In this document: positions 24,427 to 33,335 of the stretch, one piece after another | Numbering within the stretch: position 1 is the stretch's first letter | Layout: every line of letters starts with the position of its first letter | Assembly: GCF_024498075.1 (NCBI RefSeq) | Contig: NZ_JANHOF010000028.1 | Span: 1 to 47,580 of the forward strand | Source: Paenibacillus mendelii | GTDB lineage: Bacteria; Bacillota; Bacilli; Paenibacillales; Paenibacillaceae | Direction of reading: 5' to 3' | Length of the DNA stretch: 47,580 bases | Notes under the pieces: model-generated | The model's database searches: none | What the model was told of the DNA's origin: nothing | Seen by the model: only the letters and a program-made list of their open reading frames with translations | Translations under genes and position numbers: made by a program

Positions 24427-24960
24427 TCAGGTTTGAAACCTCTGCTTGGCTCGCTCGAGCAAGCGGCTTACGTATTCCGCCTTGTCATCGGAATAGGCGA
24501 GAAGTGTCGTCATTCCTTTATTGATCGTGCTCTGCTTGCGCTCGGAGTACTGTCTCGCTGCGTCCGGATCTGCCCTTAAGAAATCCCGGATGAGAAGGTT
24601 GTTGATCCATTGCTCTCCGTTCCATATCACGACGGCAAGATTGAATGCTTGTTCTTGTTCCGGTCGCAATCGGAAATACAATCTCCCCTTCACGCCAGAC
24701 TCCCCGAATCCCTCATATCCCCGCTTGGCTAAGGCTTCCAAGATGGAATGACCGATCTCCAGCGTCCGGACACCGACTAGTATATCGATAATCGGTTTCG
24801 CCAGCATCCCAGGCACCGAAGTGCTGCCGAAGTGTTGAATCTCTATAGCCGCTTCCCCAAATTCACGCGAAAGAATTGTTTTCTCTTGCTCGAATAAAGC
24901 AGTCCATTGCTCATGGTATGGAACCACAGTGATAGATTCGTCAATTTCCAACGTTCTCAC
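24427..24960 (-). CDS. GrpB family protein (UPF0157)
   Basis: 177 residues, full length for the family: VVPYHEQWTALFEQEK, IQHFGSTSVPGMLAKPIIDI, a nucleotidyltransferase-like core, and the C-terminal YSDDKAEYVSRLLERAKQRF. GrpB proteins adopt a nucleotidyltransferase fold, and their biological role is not settled. It lies 27 nt behind the glutaredoxin gene, so it may be the last gene of the copper operon transcript, but its function gives no obvious link. Confidence 0.9.
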   Translation of the reverse strand: MRTLEIDESITVVPYHEQWTALFEQEKTILSREFGEAAIEIQHFGSTSVPGMLAKPIIDILVGVRTLEIGHSILEALAKRGYEGFGESGVKGRLYFRLRPEQEQAFNLAVVIWNGEQWINNLLIRDFLRADPDAARQYSERKQSTINKGMTTLLAYSDDKAEYVSRLLERAKQRFQT

Positions 24961-24987
24961 CTCGTAACGGGAGTGCTCGCCAAAGGC

Positions 24988-25236
24988 TTATTTTCCTAAC
25001 TTAAGGAGCTCCGTTATGGCTGATAAATTCTCTGCAAAGCCAACAAACACCTTTTCATCGATTACAATCGTGGGAACGACCTGCTTCCCTGTCAGATGAA
25101 ACACTTCCTCCGCATATTTGATGTCACTTTCACAATTATATTCGACGTAAGCAATATTATTGTCGGTGAAGTATCGTTTGGCATAGTTACAGTCACTGCA
25201 AGTCGGGATGGTATATATCTTTACGGATTCAGACAT
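24988..25236 (-). CDS. Glutaredoxin family protein
   Basis: About 82 residues with a thioredoxin fold: KIYTIPTCSDCNYAKRYF holds the CxxC active site (Cys-Ser-Asp-Cys), then QVVPTIVIDEKVFVGF with the cis-Pro loop. It reduces disulfides or handles thiol-bound metal in the cytoplasm. AAGGGAGTGA is 8 nt from ATG 25236, better than the GTG at 25245. It sits in the copper operon behind the reductase-like gene, consistent with repair of thiol damage by copper. Confidence 0.9.
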   Translation of the reverse strand: MSESVKIYTIPTCSDCNYAKRYFTDNNIAYVEYNCESDIKYAEEVFHLTGKQVVPTIVIDEKVFVGFAENLSAITELLKLGK

Positions 25237-25275
25237 GATTATCACTCCCTTGTTCTTAATAGTCCGTTATGACGT

Positions 25276-25896
25276 TTAAGCAGCAATTTCCTGCAGGCGT
25301 TCAAGTGTCATCCGATCAACGAATTTACTGAATTTCTCTTTCCCCTTGGCATGTTCTTTATAGAAATCGATGATCGTGATAATAACATGTACGAGTTGCT
25401 CCTTCGTTACCCCTGTACATAGGAGCTTAGCCAGGCTAGCCTTAATGCCTTTCGGTTCTCCGCCAACATAGATATCGAAGGTATCCCGCATTTTGACAAC
25501 GCCGATATCTTTCACCAGCGGCTCACTCGTACCGAGGGCACAGCCTGCATAGCCGATCTTCATCGGCGTAGGGGTCTCGATTCCCGCAATCGCTTCATTC
25601 AGAACAAGTGCCGTCTCCAGCCCCGCCGTTTCTTCCCCTTTGCAGAAATTGCAGGCGATCAGCGCTTTGGTGACGAAGCCCGCCGGATTCACTTCCAATC
25701 CCGCAATCTCAAGCTCCTCCTTGATCGCATCTTGCCGATCGACCGGCACTTGTACGTAGAGCTGCTTGAACGAGGTCATCTCGATCTTCGCATTGGAATC
25801 GGTTAGGGTTCCGATCTTCGCAAGCTGTTCGGCTGTAAAGAGGCTGCCCCCAACTTGAATAACAGGCGAAACCGCCATCTTTATGAATTCACCCAT
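25276..25896 (-). CDS. Nitrite/sulfite reductase-like siroheme-FeS half-domain protein
   Basis: About 206 residues. The start at 25896 has GGAGAGGAG about 5 nt upstream; the longer open frame to 26067 is inside the lipoprotein gene and is not real. The N-terminal half is a ferredoxin-like repeat (GSLFTAEQLAKIG, KQLYVQVPVDRQDAIKEELE). It is followed by ACNFCKGEE and GYAGCALGTSEP, similar to the 4Fe-4S/siroheme cysteine motifs of nitrite and sulfite reductases, but with CxxC spacing and reduced length. It could be an electron carrier or FeS sensor and not a complete reductase. Placement in a copper operon suggests a role in sulfur or FeS protection. Confidence 0.75.
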   Translation of the reverse strand: MGEFIKMAVSPVIQVGGSLFTAEQLAKIGTLTDSNAKIEMTSFKQLYVQVPVDRQDAIKEELEIAGLEVNPAGFVTKALIACNFCKGEETAGLETALVLNEAIAGIETPTPMKIGYAGCALGTSEPLVKDIGVVKMRDTFDIYVGGEPKGIKASLAKLLCTGVTKEQLVHVIITIIDFYKEHAKGKEKFSKFVDRMTLERLQEIAA

Positions 25897-25921
25897 GATC
25901 TGCTCCTCTCCTCGTTCTCCG

Positions 25922-26770
25922 TTATTGGATGTCGACGACAAACGGGACGGTAAAGACCTCGCCGTTCTGCTGAAATTGCCCCCAGACCTTATACGTTCCG
26001 CTATGCGGGAAAGAGGTCGCGAACTTCGCTTCCGGTCCCGTTGCTTTCTCATCGATCGGATGAACATGGAGATACTGCTCCGCGTCGTCCGATAGGATCA
26101 CGACATGCCCCACGGCTCCCAAATATTGCTCCAGATTATCGATGTCCTTGTTCGTCTTCGCGTCGCGAATATTGTACGTCAACGTCACGTCCTCGTTTGC
26201 CTTCTTGCTGCTTAAATTAAGCTCAACTGCTTTGCCGTCGACTTCTATGGCCAGCTTGGCATCGGCCTTAACAGCAGTGTGCTGCGCTTCTTCTCCATCC
26301 ACCTTCACCCACTCACTAAGCGTCACACCTGACCCGCCGGTTGGAATGAAATCTGCAAATAGTTTATAATCCCCGCCCGCCGGGAAGGAAGTGGTCACGT
26401 TGAATTTGCCGTCTCCTTGGAATTCAGGATGGATATGGTTGAAGTACGACAGATCGTGATTGACGACGATCAGATGCAGCAGCTTCTCATGATTCTCGTC
26501 AAACTCGTTAATTGGTGCACCATCTTCCCCCGTGATTTGGATCGTTAATTCCGTGTCTTCCTTGGCTTTGGCCGTGCCGGCCTCGAAGGAGAACGCCGCT
26601 TTCAACGGATTGTCAGACTTATCTGACGCAGCACCGTGTCCGCTATGATCGTCCGTCTTCTTCTCTGCACCATGTCCGCTGTGATCCTCTGCTTTCGTGT
26701 CCGTTTTCCCGCATGCGGTCAACAAACTGAAGGTCAGGACCACTGCGACAAGAATGAGTTTCTTATTCAT
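25922..26770 (-). CDS. His-rich lipoprotein in copper operon, duplicated domain
   Basis: About 282 residues. Lipoprotein signal with lipobox LLTACG. The linker holds two DHSGHG motifs, likely metal ligands. Two related beta-domains follow: one ending LSYFNHIHPEF...TTSFPAGGDYKLF, the other EQYLHVHPID...ATSFPHSGTYKVW. Each has an HxHP pair, so it is an internal duplication. The likely role is copper binding or transfer at the outer face of the membrane. CGGAG is 9 nt from ATG 26770. It lies between copA and the reductase-like gene. Family name not recognised with certainty. Confidence 0.8.
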   Translation of the reverse strand: MNKKLILVAVVLTFSLLTACGKTDTKAEDHSGHGAEKKTDDHSGHGAASDKSDNPLKAAFSFEAGTAKAKEDTELTIQITGEDGAPINEFDENHEKLLHLIVVNHDLSYFNHIHPEFQGDGKFNVTTSFPAGGDYKLFADFIPTGGSGVTLSEWVKVDGEEAQHTAVKADAKLAIEVDGKAVELNLSSKKANEDVTLTYNIRDAKTNKDIDNLEQYLGAVGHVVILSDDAEQYLHVHPIDEKATGPEAKFATSFPHSGTYKVWGQFQQNGEVFTVPFVVDIQ

Positions 26771-26794
26771 GGCTAACAACTCCGATCATCTTAT

Positions 26795-29245
26795 CTACTG
26801 GGCGGAAGGACGTACTTTCACGCGCTGCAGCCGCAGCGCATTAAGAACAACCGATACCGAGCTTAATGCCATCGCTGCGCCTGCTACCCATGGAGCCAAC
26901 AGTCCGATCGCAGCAATCGGAATGCCAAGCGTATTGTATCCGAGCGCCCAGAACAGATTTTGCTTAATATTGCTCATCGTCTTGCGGCTCATATAGATCG
27001 CATCCGGGATGCTTGACAGGTCTCCGCGCATAAGGGTCACATCCGCAGCTTCCATTGCGACATCTGTTCCCGTACCGATTGCCATCCCAACATCCGCTGT
27101 TGCTAGGGCCGGCGCATCGTTGATGCCATCCCCAACCATGGCGACCTTCTTGCCTTGCGCCTGGAGCTTCTTCACTTCTTCCGCTTTCCCTTCGGGAAGA
27201 ACCTCTGCCAATACATGCTCGATGCCGACTTGGGCTGCAATAGCTCTCGCTGTCCGTTCATTGTCGCCTGTAATCATGATGACTTGGATGCCCATCTCTT
27301 TCAGTCGGCTCACAGCGGCTTTCGAGGTTTCTTTGATCGTATCGGCTACCGCCACGATCCCCGCGTACTGTCCATCGATGGCGGCAAGCATCGCTGTTTT
27401 CCCGTCCTCTTCCAGCTTCGCCATCGTATCGTAAGCAGACTTCGCGTCCACTTCGAATTTCTCCATCAAGCGGCGCGTACCGACCAGCACCTCTTTCCCT
27501 TCAACGACAGCCTTGATTCCATAACCCGGAATCGCTTCGAATGCTTCCGTTCCCGGCAGTGAGATGCTGCGTTCCTGAATCCCTGTAACGATAGCTTCCG
27601 CAAGCGGGTGCTCCGAATTCTTCTCTGCCGCGCCGACGAGCCGGAGAAAGTCCGCTTCGTCAGCATTCGTCTGTACATCCGTTAACTCCGGTTTCCCTTT
27701 CGTAACGGTGCCTGTTTTATCGAGAATAATCGCATTGATCTTATGCGTTTGCTCCAGATGCTCGCCGCCCTTGAACAAGATACCCAGCTCTGCTGCGCGA
27801 CCTGAACCTGCCATAATGGAAGTCGGGGTTGCCAACCCGAGTGCGCAAGGGCAAGCGATGACGAGAATGGCAATGGCGATCTCAAGCGATTCGGCAAAGT
27901 TGCCAGGTGTTACGAAGAAATACCAGACTAGAAATGCGATAACCGCAATCCCAACGACGATCGGGACGAAGATGCCGGAGATAACGTCCGCTACCCGTTG
28001 AATCGGCGCTTTGGAGCCCTGCGCTTCTTCGACGACTTTAATGATCTGCGCAAGCGCCGTTTCTTTGCCAACCTTCGTAGCTTGAATGCGGAGCATGCCA
28101 TTCTTATTGATTGTCGCTCCGATTACCGCATCGCCGGCTGTCTTCTCAACCGGGAGGCTTTCCCCAGTCAGCATCGATTCATCTACCGACGATGTCCCTT
28201 CGATCACCTCGCCGTCAACGGGAATTTTATCCCCGGGACGGACAAGCACGATGTCCCCAGTGAGGACTTCATCCACGGGAATGGAGAGCTCTTGACCGTC
28301 TCTGATTACGAGCGCGGTCTTCGCTTGCAAGCCCATCAAGGATTTGATCGCTTCCGATGTACGGCCCTTGGCAAGAGATTCGAACAGTTTTCCCATTAAT
28401 ACCAGCGTAATCAGCACTGCACTTGTCTCATAATAGAGAGAAGGTCCATGATGCGCTGCAGCACCGGCGAGATACCAATCGATTGTGAGATACAGGCTGT
28501 AGAAGTAGGCGGCCGAGGTGCCGAGCGAGACCAATACGTCCATGTTTGCACTGCCGTTACGAAGCGCTTTGTAAGCACCGATATAGAACTGTCTGCCGAT
28601 ATAGAATTGAACCGGCGTCGCCAGAATCAGCTGCATCCATGGATTCATGAATAGGTCCGGTACATAAATCCACGAGGTGAAGGAGAAGTGACCGACCATG
28701 CTCCAAAGCAGCGGGAGCGAGAGTATGGCCGAAATAAGCAAATTCAGTTTGTAGCGGCGCACCTCTTTCACCCGGTGATCGCCAGCATTTGCGCTGTCCT
28801 GTTTGGTGACCGCTTTATAGCCGAGCTGCTGCACCTTGTTCTGCATATCCTTGATCGATATATCGCCAGAAGTGAATTCCACATGAGCCGTCTCCATTGC
28901 AAAATTGACGGTTGCGTTCGTAACGCCAGGTAATTTATTCAGGCCCTTCTCGATCCGATTCGCGCAAGCTGCACAGGTCATGCCTTCCAATGTGAAATCA
29001 ACGGTTTCCTTGGCCGTACCGTACCCCAGCTTCTTGACCGTTTCTTCCATCCGATCCCGGTTCACGATTGCCGGATCATAGGTCACGCTTGCTTTCTCCA
29101 GAGCAAAATTAACATTGGCGTTAACGACGCCCTCCAATTTGCTGAGGCCCTTCTCTATTCGATTCGCACAAGCAGCACAAGTCATACCGGTGAGCTGCAG
29201 CGTCGTTTGTTTGCTCTCATTCGTTGTCGTTTCGTTGGCTTCCAT
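26795..29245 (-). CDS. copA: Copper-exporting P1B-type ATPase
   Basis: 816 residues. Two N-terminal heavy-metal-binding domains, each with GMTCAACANRIEKGL (about residues 19-33 and 88-102). Membrane metal site CPCALGLATP, phosphorylation motif DKTGTVTKG, the TGES-type motif MLTGESLPVEK, HP motif SEHPLA and hinge GDGINDAPALA. These are all marks of Cu(I)-exporting CopA. It pumps Cu(I) out of the cytoplasm. AAGGAGCG lies before the ATG. It follows copZ by 32 nt in one operon under the CsoR-type promoter. Confidence 0.97.
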   Translation of the reverse strand: MEANETTTNESKQTTLQLTGMTCAACANRIEKGLSKLEGVVNANVNFALEKASVTYDPAIVNRDRMEETVKKLGYGTAKETVDFTLEGMTCAACANRIEKGLNKLPGVTNATVNFAMETAHVEFTSGDISIKDMQNKVQQLGYKAVTKQDSANAGDHRVKEVRRYKLNLLISAILSLPLLWSMVGHFSFTSWIYVPDLFMNPWMQLILATPVQFYIGRQFYIGAYKALRNGSANMDVLVSLGTSAAYFYSLYLTIDWYLAGAAAHHGPSLYYETSAVLITLVLMGKLFESLAKGRTSEAIKSLMGLQAKTALVIRDGQELSIPVDEVLTGDIVLVRPGDKIPVDGEVIEGTSSVDESMLTGESLPVEKTAGDAVIGATINKNGMLRIQATKVGKETALAQIIKVVEEAQGSKAPIQRVADVISGIFVPIVVGIAVIAFLVWYFFVTPGNFAESLEIAIAILVIACPCALGLATPTSIMAGSGRAAELGILFKGGEHLEQTHKINAIILDKTGTVTKGKPELTDVQTNADEADFLRLVGAAEKNSEHPLAEAIVTGIQERSISLPGTEAFEAIPGYGIKAVVEGKEVLVGTRRLMEKFEVDAKSAYDTMAKLEEDGKTAMLAAIDGQYAGIVAVADTIKETSKAAVSRLKEMGIQVIMITGDNERTARAIAAQVGIEHVLAEVLPEGKAEEVKKLQAQGKKVAMVGDGINDAPALATADVGMAIGTGTDVAMEAADVTLMRGDLSSIPDAIYMSRKTMSNIKQNLFWALGYNTLGIPIAAIGLLAPWVAGAAMALSSVSVVLNALRLQRVKVRPSAQ

Positions 29246-29277
29246 AATCTATCGCTCCTTATCGCATTCCCCGTTAG

Positions 29278-29478
29278 TTAGACGACTTCATATCCTTGCT
29301 CTTCAATGGCCTCTTTCACGGCTTCGATCGTTAGCCCGTTCTCATCGTACGAGACATCTACCGTATTGCTTGCAAGATCAACCTTGCCTTTCGCTCCGAT
29401 ACCTTGAAGTGCGCCTTCAATTGAAATCACGCAGTGGTTGCAGCTCATACCTTCAACTTGTAAGGTTTGGTTTGTCAT
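29278..29478 (-). CDS. copZ: Copper chaperone CopZ
   Basis: 66 residues, a single HMA domain. The Cu(I)-binding loop GMSCNHCVISIEGAL has the MxCxxC motif, and the end IEEQGYEV is typical. It passes Cu(I) to the CopA N-terminal domains. The start is the ATG at 29478 with AAGGGAG 8 nt upstream; 20 earlier open codons overlap the leader and are not needed. First gene of the copper operon. Confidence 0.94.
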   Translation of the reverse strand: MTNQTLQVEGMSCNHCVISIEGALQGIGAKGKVDLASNTVDVSYDENGLTIEAVKEAIEEQGYEVV

Positions 29479-29605
29479 CTTAAACATCTCCCTTAATTGG
29501 TTATATTTATTCAAATGATCCGATTGAGCAAAATTCATCTAGTAGTAGTTCTCGGACGATTCCATGAATCCGTTGGATTTCGTATCCATCGCCTTCCGTG
29601 TTTTT

Positions 29606-29665
29606 AGTATACCCCCCTACCCTATAATAAGTCAAACGTTATTTTACAATACCCCCCTATGCTAT
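29606..29665 (-). promoter_or_regulatory. CopZ promoter with two CsoR-like G-tract boxes
   Basis: Minus-strand -35 TTGACT (29630-29635) and -10 TATACT (29606-29611) with an 18-nt spacer that holds ATACCCCCCTACCCTAT (plus-strand reading, 29609-29625). A second box, ATACCCCCCTATGCTAT, lies upstream at 29649-29665. These match the C/G-tract style of CsoR operators. The csoR gene that would act here is not adjacent; the only DUF156 gene in the window is at 8814. Confidence 0.8.
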
Positions 29666-29679
29666 ATGTGATTCGAAAT

Positions 29680-29701
29680 AAAAAGCAGCATCTCTGCTGC
29701 T
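29680..29701 (-). terminator. Intrinsic terminator insulating the copZ promoter
   Basis: AGCAGC / GCTGCT stem (29684-29701) followed on the minus strand by TTTTTATTT. It would stop read-through from the stalk-domain gene into the copper operon. Confidence 0.75.
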
Positions 29702-29926
29702 GTTACGAACCTTACCTTTTACCAATCCACCTTCTGGTTCTGCTCACCTTCCTATAACCGTAAACGATTCTTAGTAAACAGCCCTTTCTCAAAAATGTGG
29801 TGTGCACTCCGCTTAACTAGTCGGCTGCCGCGGGATCGACTTCACAGGGCTTGTCCCTCCACCGAGTTTGGGATAGGTGAAGATTTGTTCTCATGTCAAT
29901 TATTATTCGGATCCGGTTTGAAATCA
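29702..29926. other. Intergenic stretch between two terminators
   Basis: About 225 bp without a credible frame or recognised element. Includes GGCTGCCGCGG, which recalls the loop of repeats R1/R2, but no arms are present. Confidence 0.45.
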
Positions 29927-29956
29927 GAAAAGGACGCTGGCTAGCCGCCAACCTCC
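29927..29956 (-). terminator. Intrinsic terminator of the stalk-domain gene
   Basis: On the minus strand GGAGGTTGGC and GCCAGCGTCC form a 10-bp stem (one mismatch, one wobble) with loop GGCTA, followed by TTTTC. It lies 22 nt behind the stop at 29979. Confidence 0.7.
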
Positions 29957-29978
29957 TTCCATACCCGCATCCTCACAC

Positions 29979-31874
29979 CTAAGAGGACGTCTTGGACTTC
30001 AACACAATCGGGTCCATGCCCGCTTTATAGACGAATGTGACCGGATCCGGCCTCTCCTTCCACTCAGCTGGTTTATCTGGTGTACTTCCAACTGGATTGA
30101 ATTGTAATTGTAATCTAACTACCTCAATTTTATAAGTCTCCCCTTCCTTCAATCTTCCAGTACCATAATAACCGTAGTTTACTAGTGTTGTAGGCATGGG
30201 ATTTCCGCTTGCATCCGTTACATGGATCGTTAACATATAAGAAGAATCTACGATAATATCGGCCGTTTTTATTTTTAATTGAACGCCATATAATGTCCGT
30301 TCCGGCAAGCTGGTTATGCCTTCATTATATATAAATTTGTTGCCTCTTCCATATAAGAGGTGCCTATCTGGACTCCACGGATACGGTTCAAGAAATTGAA
30401 CATATTCCCTGCCCTCACGGAGACCGCTTATACTGACCTTGCCGCTGCCGTCTGTTGGAAAGAGCTTTTCTTGGGAACTTGCTTGATCAATAATTCGAAC
30501 GCGTGCATGAGCTATCGGATTGCCCTGCTCATCGACAATGGTATCCGTGAATTGCACGCGGGTATCCGTGAACTGTACAGTACCTTTCAACGTTAACTTA
30601 ACAAGCAGCGGTTCCTTCACAGAAGGATCGAACGTGAACGAATAGGGGGCGGGATTCTCGTAGTTGCTGTTCTCGTCCCGAAATTGTATGTCAACGACAT
30701 AACGATCCCCAGGCTTTAGTCCGCTATATATATAAGCTTCAGGCGTAAGGGTTGGCTTAATATTCGGGTCAAATTGATTCTGTCCCTTACGGATTAGCAT
30801 GGAATACAGGTTTGTATCGATTGGCTTCCCGTCTTGATTCACAGCCATGAGGCTTGCAAAGTTTTGTTTCACCACGATGACCGGTTTCGGGTCGACAGCT
30901 CCGTACTTAAAGACATACGGCTCCGGCATCAAATCGATAGGATCCACGAATGCAAGGATCCGGTATCGCTTTCCTATCGACAGTCCGCCAATACGAAATT
31001 GACCATTTGCATCCGTTATAAACGTCAGATCAGAGGTTGGTGATTCCCCCTCAAAGAGAACCACCTCCTGATTGGCAACCGGTTTGCCCTCTTCATCGAC
31101 AACGCTTCCCGTTACATCCACTTTCTGCAGCGTGATATTGACCGGATGAACACGATCAGAACTCAGCACTTTTATTTCTTTGGAAACCATGTAATCTCTG
31201 CTGTTCAACGGCGGTTCGGCATGTACATACATCGTATTTTCCTTGCTTACTCCGCTTATTTCATATCGCCCATTCGAATCTGTCGTTACATCAACAGTGA
31301 CAGCCCCGTTCAAGCCTGAATAGATGGCTATAACTTTAGCTCCAGCGACGGGTTCGCCCAATGGGCTTAATACGCTGCCGGTCAATTGGTCGGCAGCGAT
31401 TGCTGGAGGTTCTTTACCGTTCTTCGGGGGTGTTACGGTTGGACTCGTCTTTCCTCCGCCAATCGTAATAACACCAGTTAGCCGATCCCATCTCACATCC
31501 CGGCTCACAGCTTCGCTAACGAAACGAAGCGGTACGTAAGCAACACCACTTTGTGTGAACGGAGCCGCGCTCAGCTTCAGTGCTTTTCCATTCACTTGAG
31601 CTTCGAGACTGCCTAACCGCACCTCAATAGCTGCTGTTGTTGATTTACCCGTTATCTGTTTCGTCTTCGCATCCCAACCGACACGGAGGCCCAATCCCTC
31701 GAACAAGCCTCGGAAGGGTACCCATGTCATCCCTTTTAATTGTATAGGCGGATTCGAGAGAACCAGCTCCCGTCCATCAATTACAATCTTACTGCCAGCG
31801 GCGGCGGTCAGGGTGTACGCTCCCATCATCGCCCACACCATAAGCACGGCCATTATTGCTGCTATTCGTCTCAC
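29979..31874 (-). CDS. Secreted protein: copper-amine-oxidase N-terminal domain plus carboxypeptidase-regulatory-like repeats
   Basis: 631 residues. Signal peptide at residues 1-26 (cleavage near AAAG). Residues about 28-140 hold two copies of the CuAO_N1/stalk motif (GMTWVPFRGLFEGLGLRVGW, VAYVPLRFVSEAVSRDVRWD). A Pro-rich linker follows. From about 163 onward there are at least four Ig-like CarboxypepD_reg/Cna-B-type repeats: LSPLGEPVAGAKVIAIYSGL, VVDEEGKPVANQEVVLFEGE, IVDEQGNPIAHARVRIIDQA, TDASGNPMPTTLVNYG. Binding and surface-display roles are likely; no enzyme motif. Start is GTG with AGGGGA about 8 nt upstream. Confidence 0.88.
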   Translation of the reverse strand: MRRIAAIMAVLMVWAMMGAYTLTAAAGSKIVIDGRELVLSNPPIQLKGMTWVPFRGLFEGLGLRVGWDAKTKQITGKSTTAAIEVRLGSLEAQVNGKALKLSAAPFTQSGVAYVPLRFVSEAVSRDVRWDRLTGVITIGGGKTSPTVTPPKNGKEPPAIAADQLTGSVLSPLGEPVAGAKVIAIYSGLNGAVTVDVTTDSNGRYEISGVSKENTMYVHAEPPLNSRDYMVSKEIKVLSSDRVHPVNITLQKVDVTGSVVDEEGKPVANQEVVLFEGESPTSDLTFITDANGQFRIGGLSIGKRYRILAFVDPIDLMPEPYVFKYGAVDPKPVIVVKQNFASLMAVNQDGKPIDTNLYSMLIRKGQNQFDPNIKPTLTPEAYIYSGLKPGDRYVVDIQFRDENSNYENPAPYSFTFDPSVKEPLLVKLTLKGTVQFTDTRVQFTDTIVDEQGNPIAHARVRIIDQASSQEKLFPTDGSGKVSISGLREGREYVQFLEPYPWSPDRHLLYGRGNKFIYNEGITSLPERTLYGVQLKIKTADIIVDSSYMLTIHVTDASGNPMPTTLVNYGYYGTGRLKEGETYKIEVVRLQLQFNPVGSTPDKPAEWKERPDPVTFVYKAGMDPIVLKSKTSS

Positions 31875-32016
31875 AGTCTAGTCCCCTTCATCTCTCTATC
31901 CTATTCCACCTTCCTAAAATAACAATATTTTCATAATTAGAAAAGAACAAGTTTTCAATTATTCCAAGATAGCGCTCATTTGAAGGCTCCCTTTGGATTC
32001 TTCCGATTCTCTGCTT

Positions 32017-33180
32017 TTATCTGAAGCGGCGGAAGAACGTTTGCAGGTCAGGGGCCAGAAGATCCGGCGCGTCCATAGCTGCGAAATGGGTGCCGCGTTC
32101 AAATTCCGACCACTGCACGATGTTGGTGTTATCGCGTTCTGCGAAGCGCTTCATGGATTTGAAGTCATTGCCAAATACAGCCACACCCGTCGGAGTTGTA
32201 TTCGGACCTTGCTCTGTCTGTTCGCTATGCGCATTCTCGTAATATAAGCGAGTGGAGGATTCGGCGGTATTGGTCAGCCAATATAACATAACATTCGTCA
32301 GTAAAGCCTCGGGTTCTACGAAGTCCACATGGTCTCCGAACCCATTGAACAGTTCAGCAATCCAAGCGAGCTGGCCTACGGGAGAGTCGGTGAGCCCATA
32401 ACTCAATGTCTGCGGCCGAGTCTGCTGAATCGCGTTGAACCCTGCCCGTTCATGGAAGTTTGCAAGAAATTGAAGGCGTGACTGGTCGTCTTCGGACAAA
32501 TCTACCATCTCTGCCGGATCGCCAGAAGGGAAGGAGAACAATTGCAGCACATGGATGCCGAGAAGACCTTCAGGCTTCTGAATGCCCATTTCACGGGAAA
32601 CAAGCGCGCCGCAGTCGCTCCCATGAGCACCGTACTTCTCATAACCAAGACGATCCATTAATTCTGCCCAGGCTTTAGCGATGCGCGATATATTCCAGCC
32701 CGCTTCGAGGGACGAGCCTGAGAATCCAAAGCCAGGCACGGATGGGATCACGAGATGGAAGGCGTTCGCCGGATCGCCCCCATGCGCCCGAGGATCTGTC
32801 AGCGGACCAATTAAATCCAAGAACTCCACGATCGAGCTCGGCCAAGCATGCGTAAGAATTAGCGGAAGTGCGTCAGGCTCAGGAGAACGGACATGCAGGA
32901 AATGAATGTGAGCCCCGTCTATCATTGTCGTGAACTGGGGGAATTCATTCAGGCGCGCTTCGTGCTTGCGCCAGTCATATTTAATCTGCCAATAGGCAGC
33001 CAGCTCTTTCACATACGGGAGCGAAACGCCGTATTTCCATTCAGTGCCCGATAAAGCATCAGGCCAACGTGTATGGGACAAGCGGTATTGCAGGTCATCC
33101 AAATCCGCTTGCGGAATTGCTATGCGAAAAGGGTGAATTTCAGTGTTTGCTGCGTTTGAAAATGGAGTAGACGTTGTCAT
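32017..33180 (-). CDS. Epoxide hydrolase (EHN plus alpha/beta hydrolase)
   Basis: 387 residues. The N-terminal EHN domain (HPFRIAIPQADLDDLQYRLS, TRWPD, SLPYVKELAAYWQIKYDW) is followed by the alpha/beta core with oxyanion HAWP (usually HGWP). The nucleophile is Asp189 in GAHGSDCGALV; the late NDFKSMKRFAERDNTNIVQW and RGTHFAAMDAP supply acid and His. It opens epoxides to diols by a covalent ester intermediate. GGAGG lies about 9 nt before the ATG. The promoter carries a strong dyad also found before the VOC gene at 36910. Confidence 0.92.
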   Translation of the reverse strand: MTTSTPFSNAANTEIHPFRIAIPQADLDDLQYRLSHTRWPDALSGTEWKYGVSLPYVKELAAYWQIKYDWRKHEARLNEFPQFTTMIDGAHIHFLHVRSPEPDALPLILTHAWPSSIVEFLDLIGPLTDPRAHGGDPANAFHLVIPSVPGFGFSGSSLEAGWNISRIAKAWAELMDRLGYEKYGAHGSDCGALVSREMGIQKPEGLLGIHVLQLFSFPSGDPAEMVDLSEDDQSRLQFLANFHERAGFNAIQQTRPQTLSYGLTDSPVGQLAWIAELFNGFGDHVDFVEPEALLTNVMLYWLTNTAESSTRLYYENAHSEQTEQGPNTTPTGVAVFGNDFKSMKRFAERDNTNIVQWSEFERGTHFAAMDAPDLLAPDLQTFFRRFR

Positions 33181-33233
33181 TAGAATTGCCTCCTCGAATT
33201 TGAATTGAACATTTTTTCTTCCTTACACTTCTT

Positions 33234-33274
33234 ATAATAAAGCACTGACCCTGACAGCTTTATGTCAGGGTCAG
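33234..33274 (-). promoter_or_regulatory. Promoter with long dyad, epoxide hydrolase
   Basis: CTGACC-CTGACA-GCTTTA-TGTCAG-GGTCAG (33245-33274) is a perfect 12-bp inverted repeat. On the minus strand the core CTGACA-N6-TGTCAG is 11 nt upstream of -10 TATTAT (33234-33239). The same spacing occurs at the VOC gene promoter at 36827-36861. A MerR- or TetR-type regulator is likely; none is in view. Confidence 0.7.
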
Positions 33275-33335
33275 TAGCACGAATAAAAAATAATTTGAGT
33301 ATTTGATCGCCATATCATTAAGCAGATACTTGAAA

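Noticed and set aside
24242..24436. 64-codon plus-strand frame between terminator and GrpB gene
   Set aside because: No ribosome binding site; it crosses a hairpin and overlaps the GrpB stop.
25897..26067. N-terminal extension of the reductase-like protein
   Set aside because: The open part lies inside the lipoprotein gene, is Arg/Ser-rich, and the ATG at 25896 has a strong ribosome binding site.
29979..31874. Copper amine oxidase enzyme
   Set aside because: Only the N-terminal stalk-type module is present, without the catalytic domain; the copper operon next door is likely coincidental.
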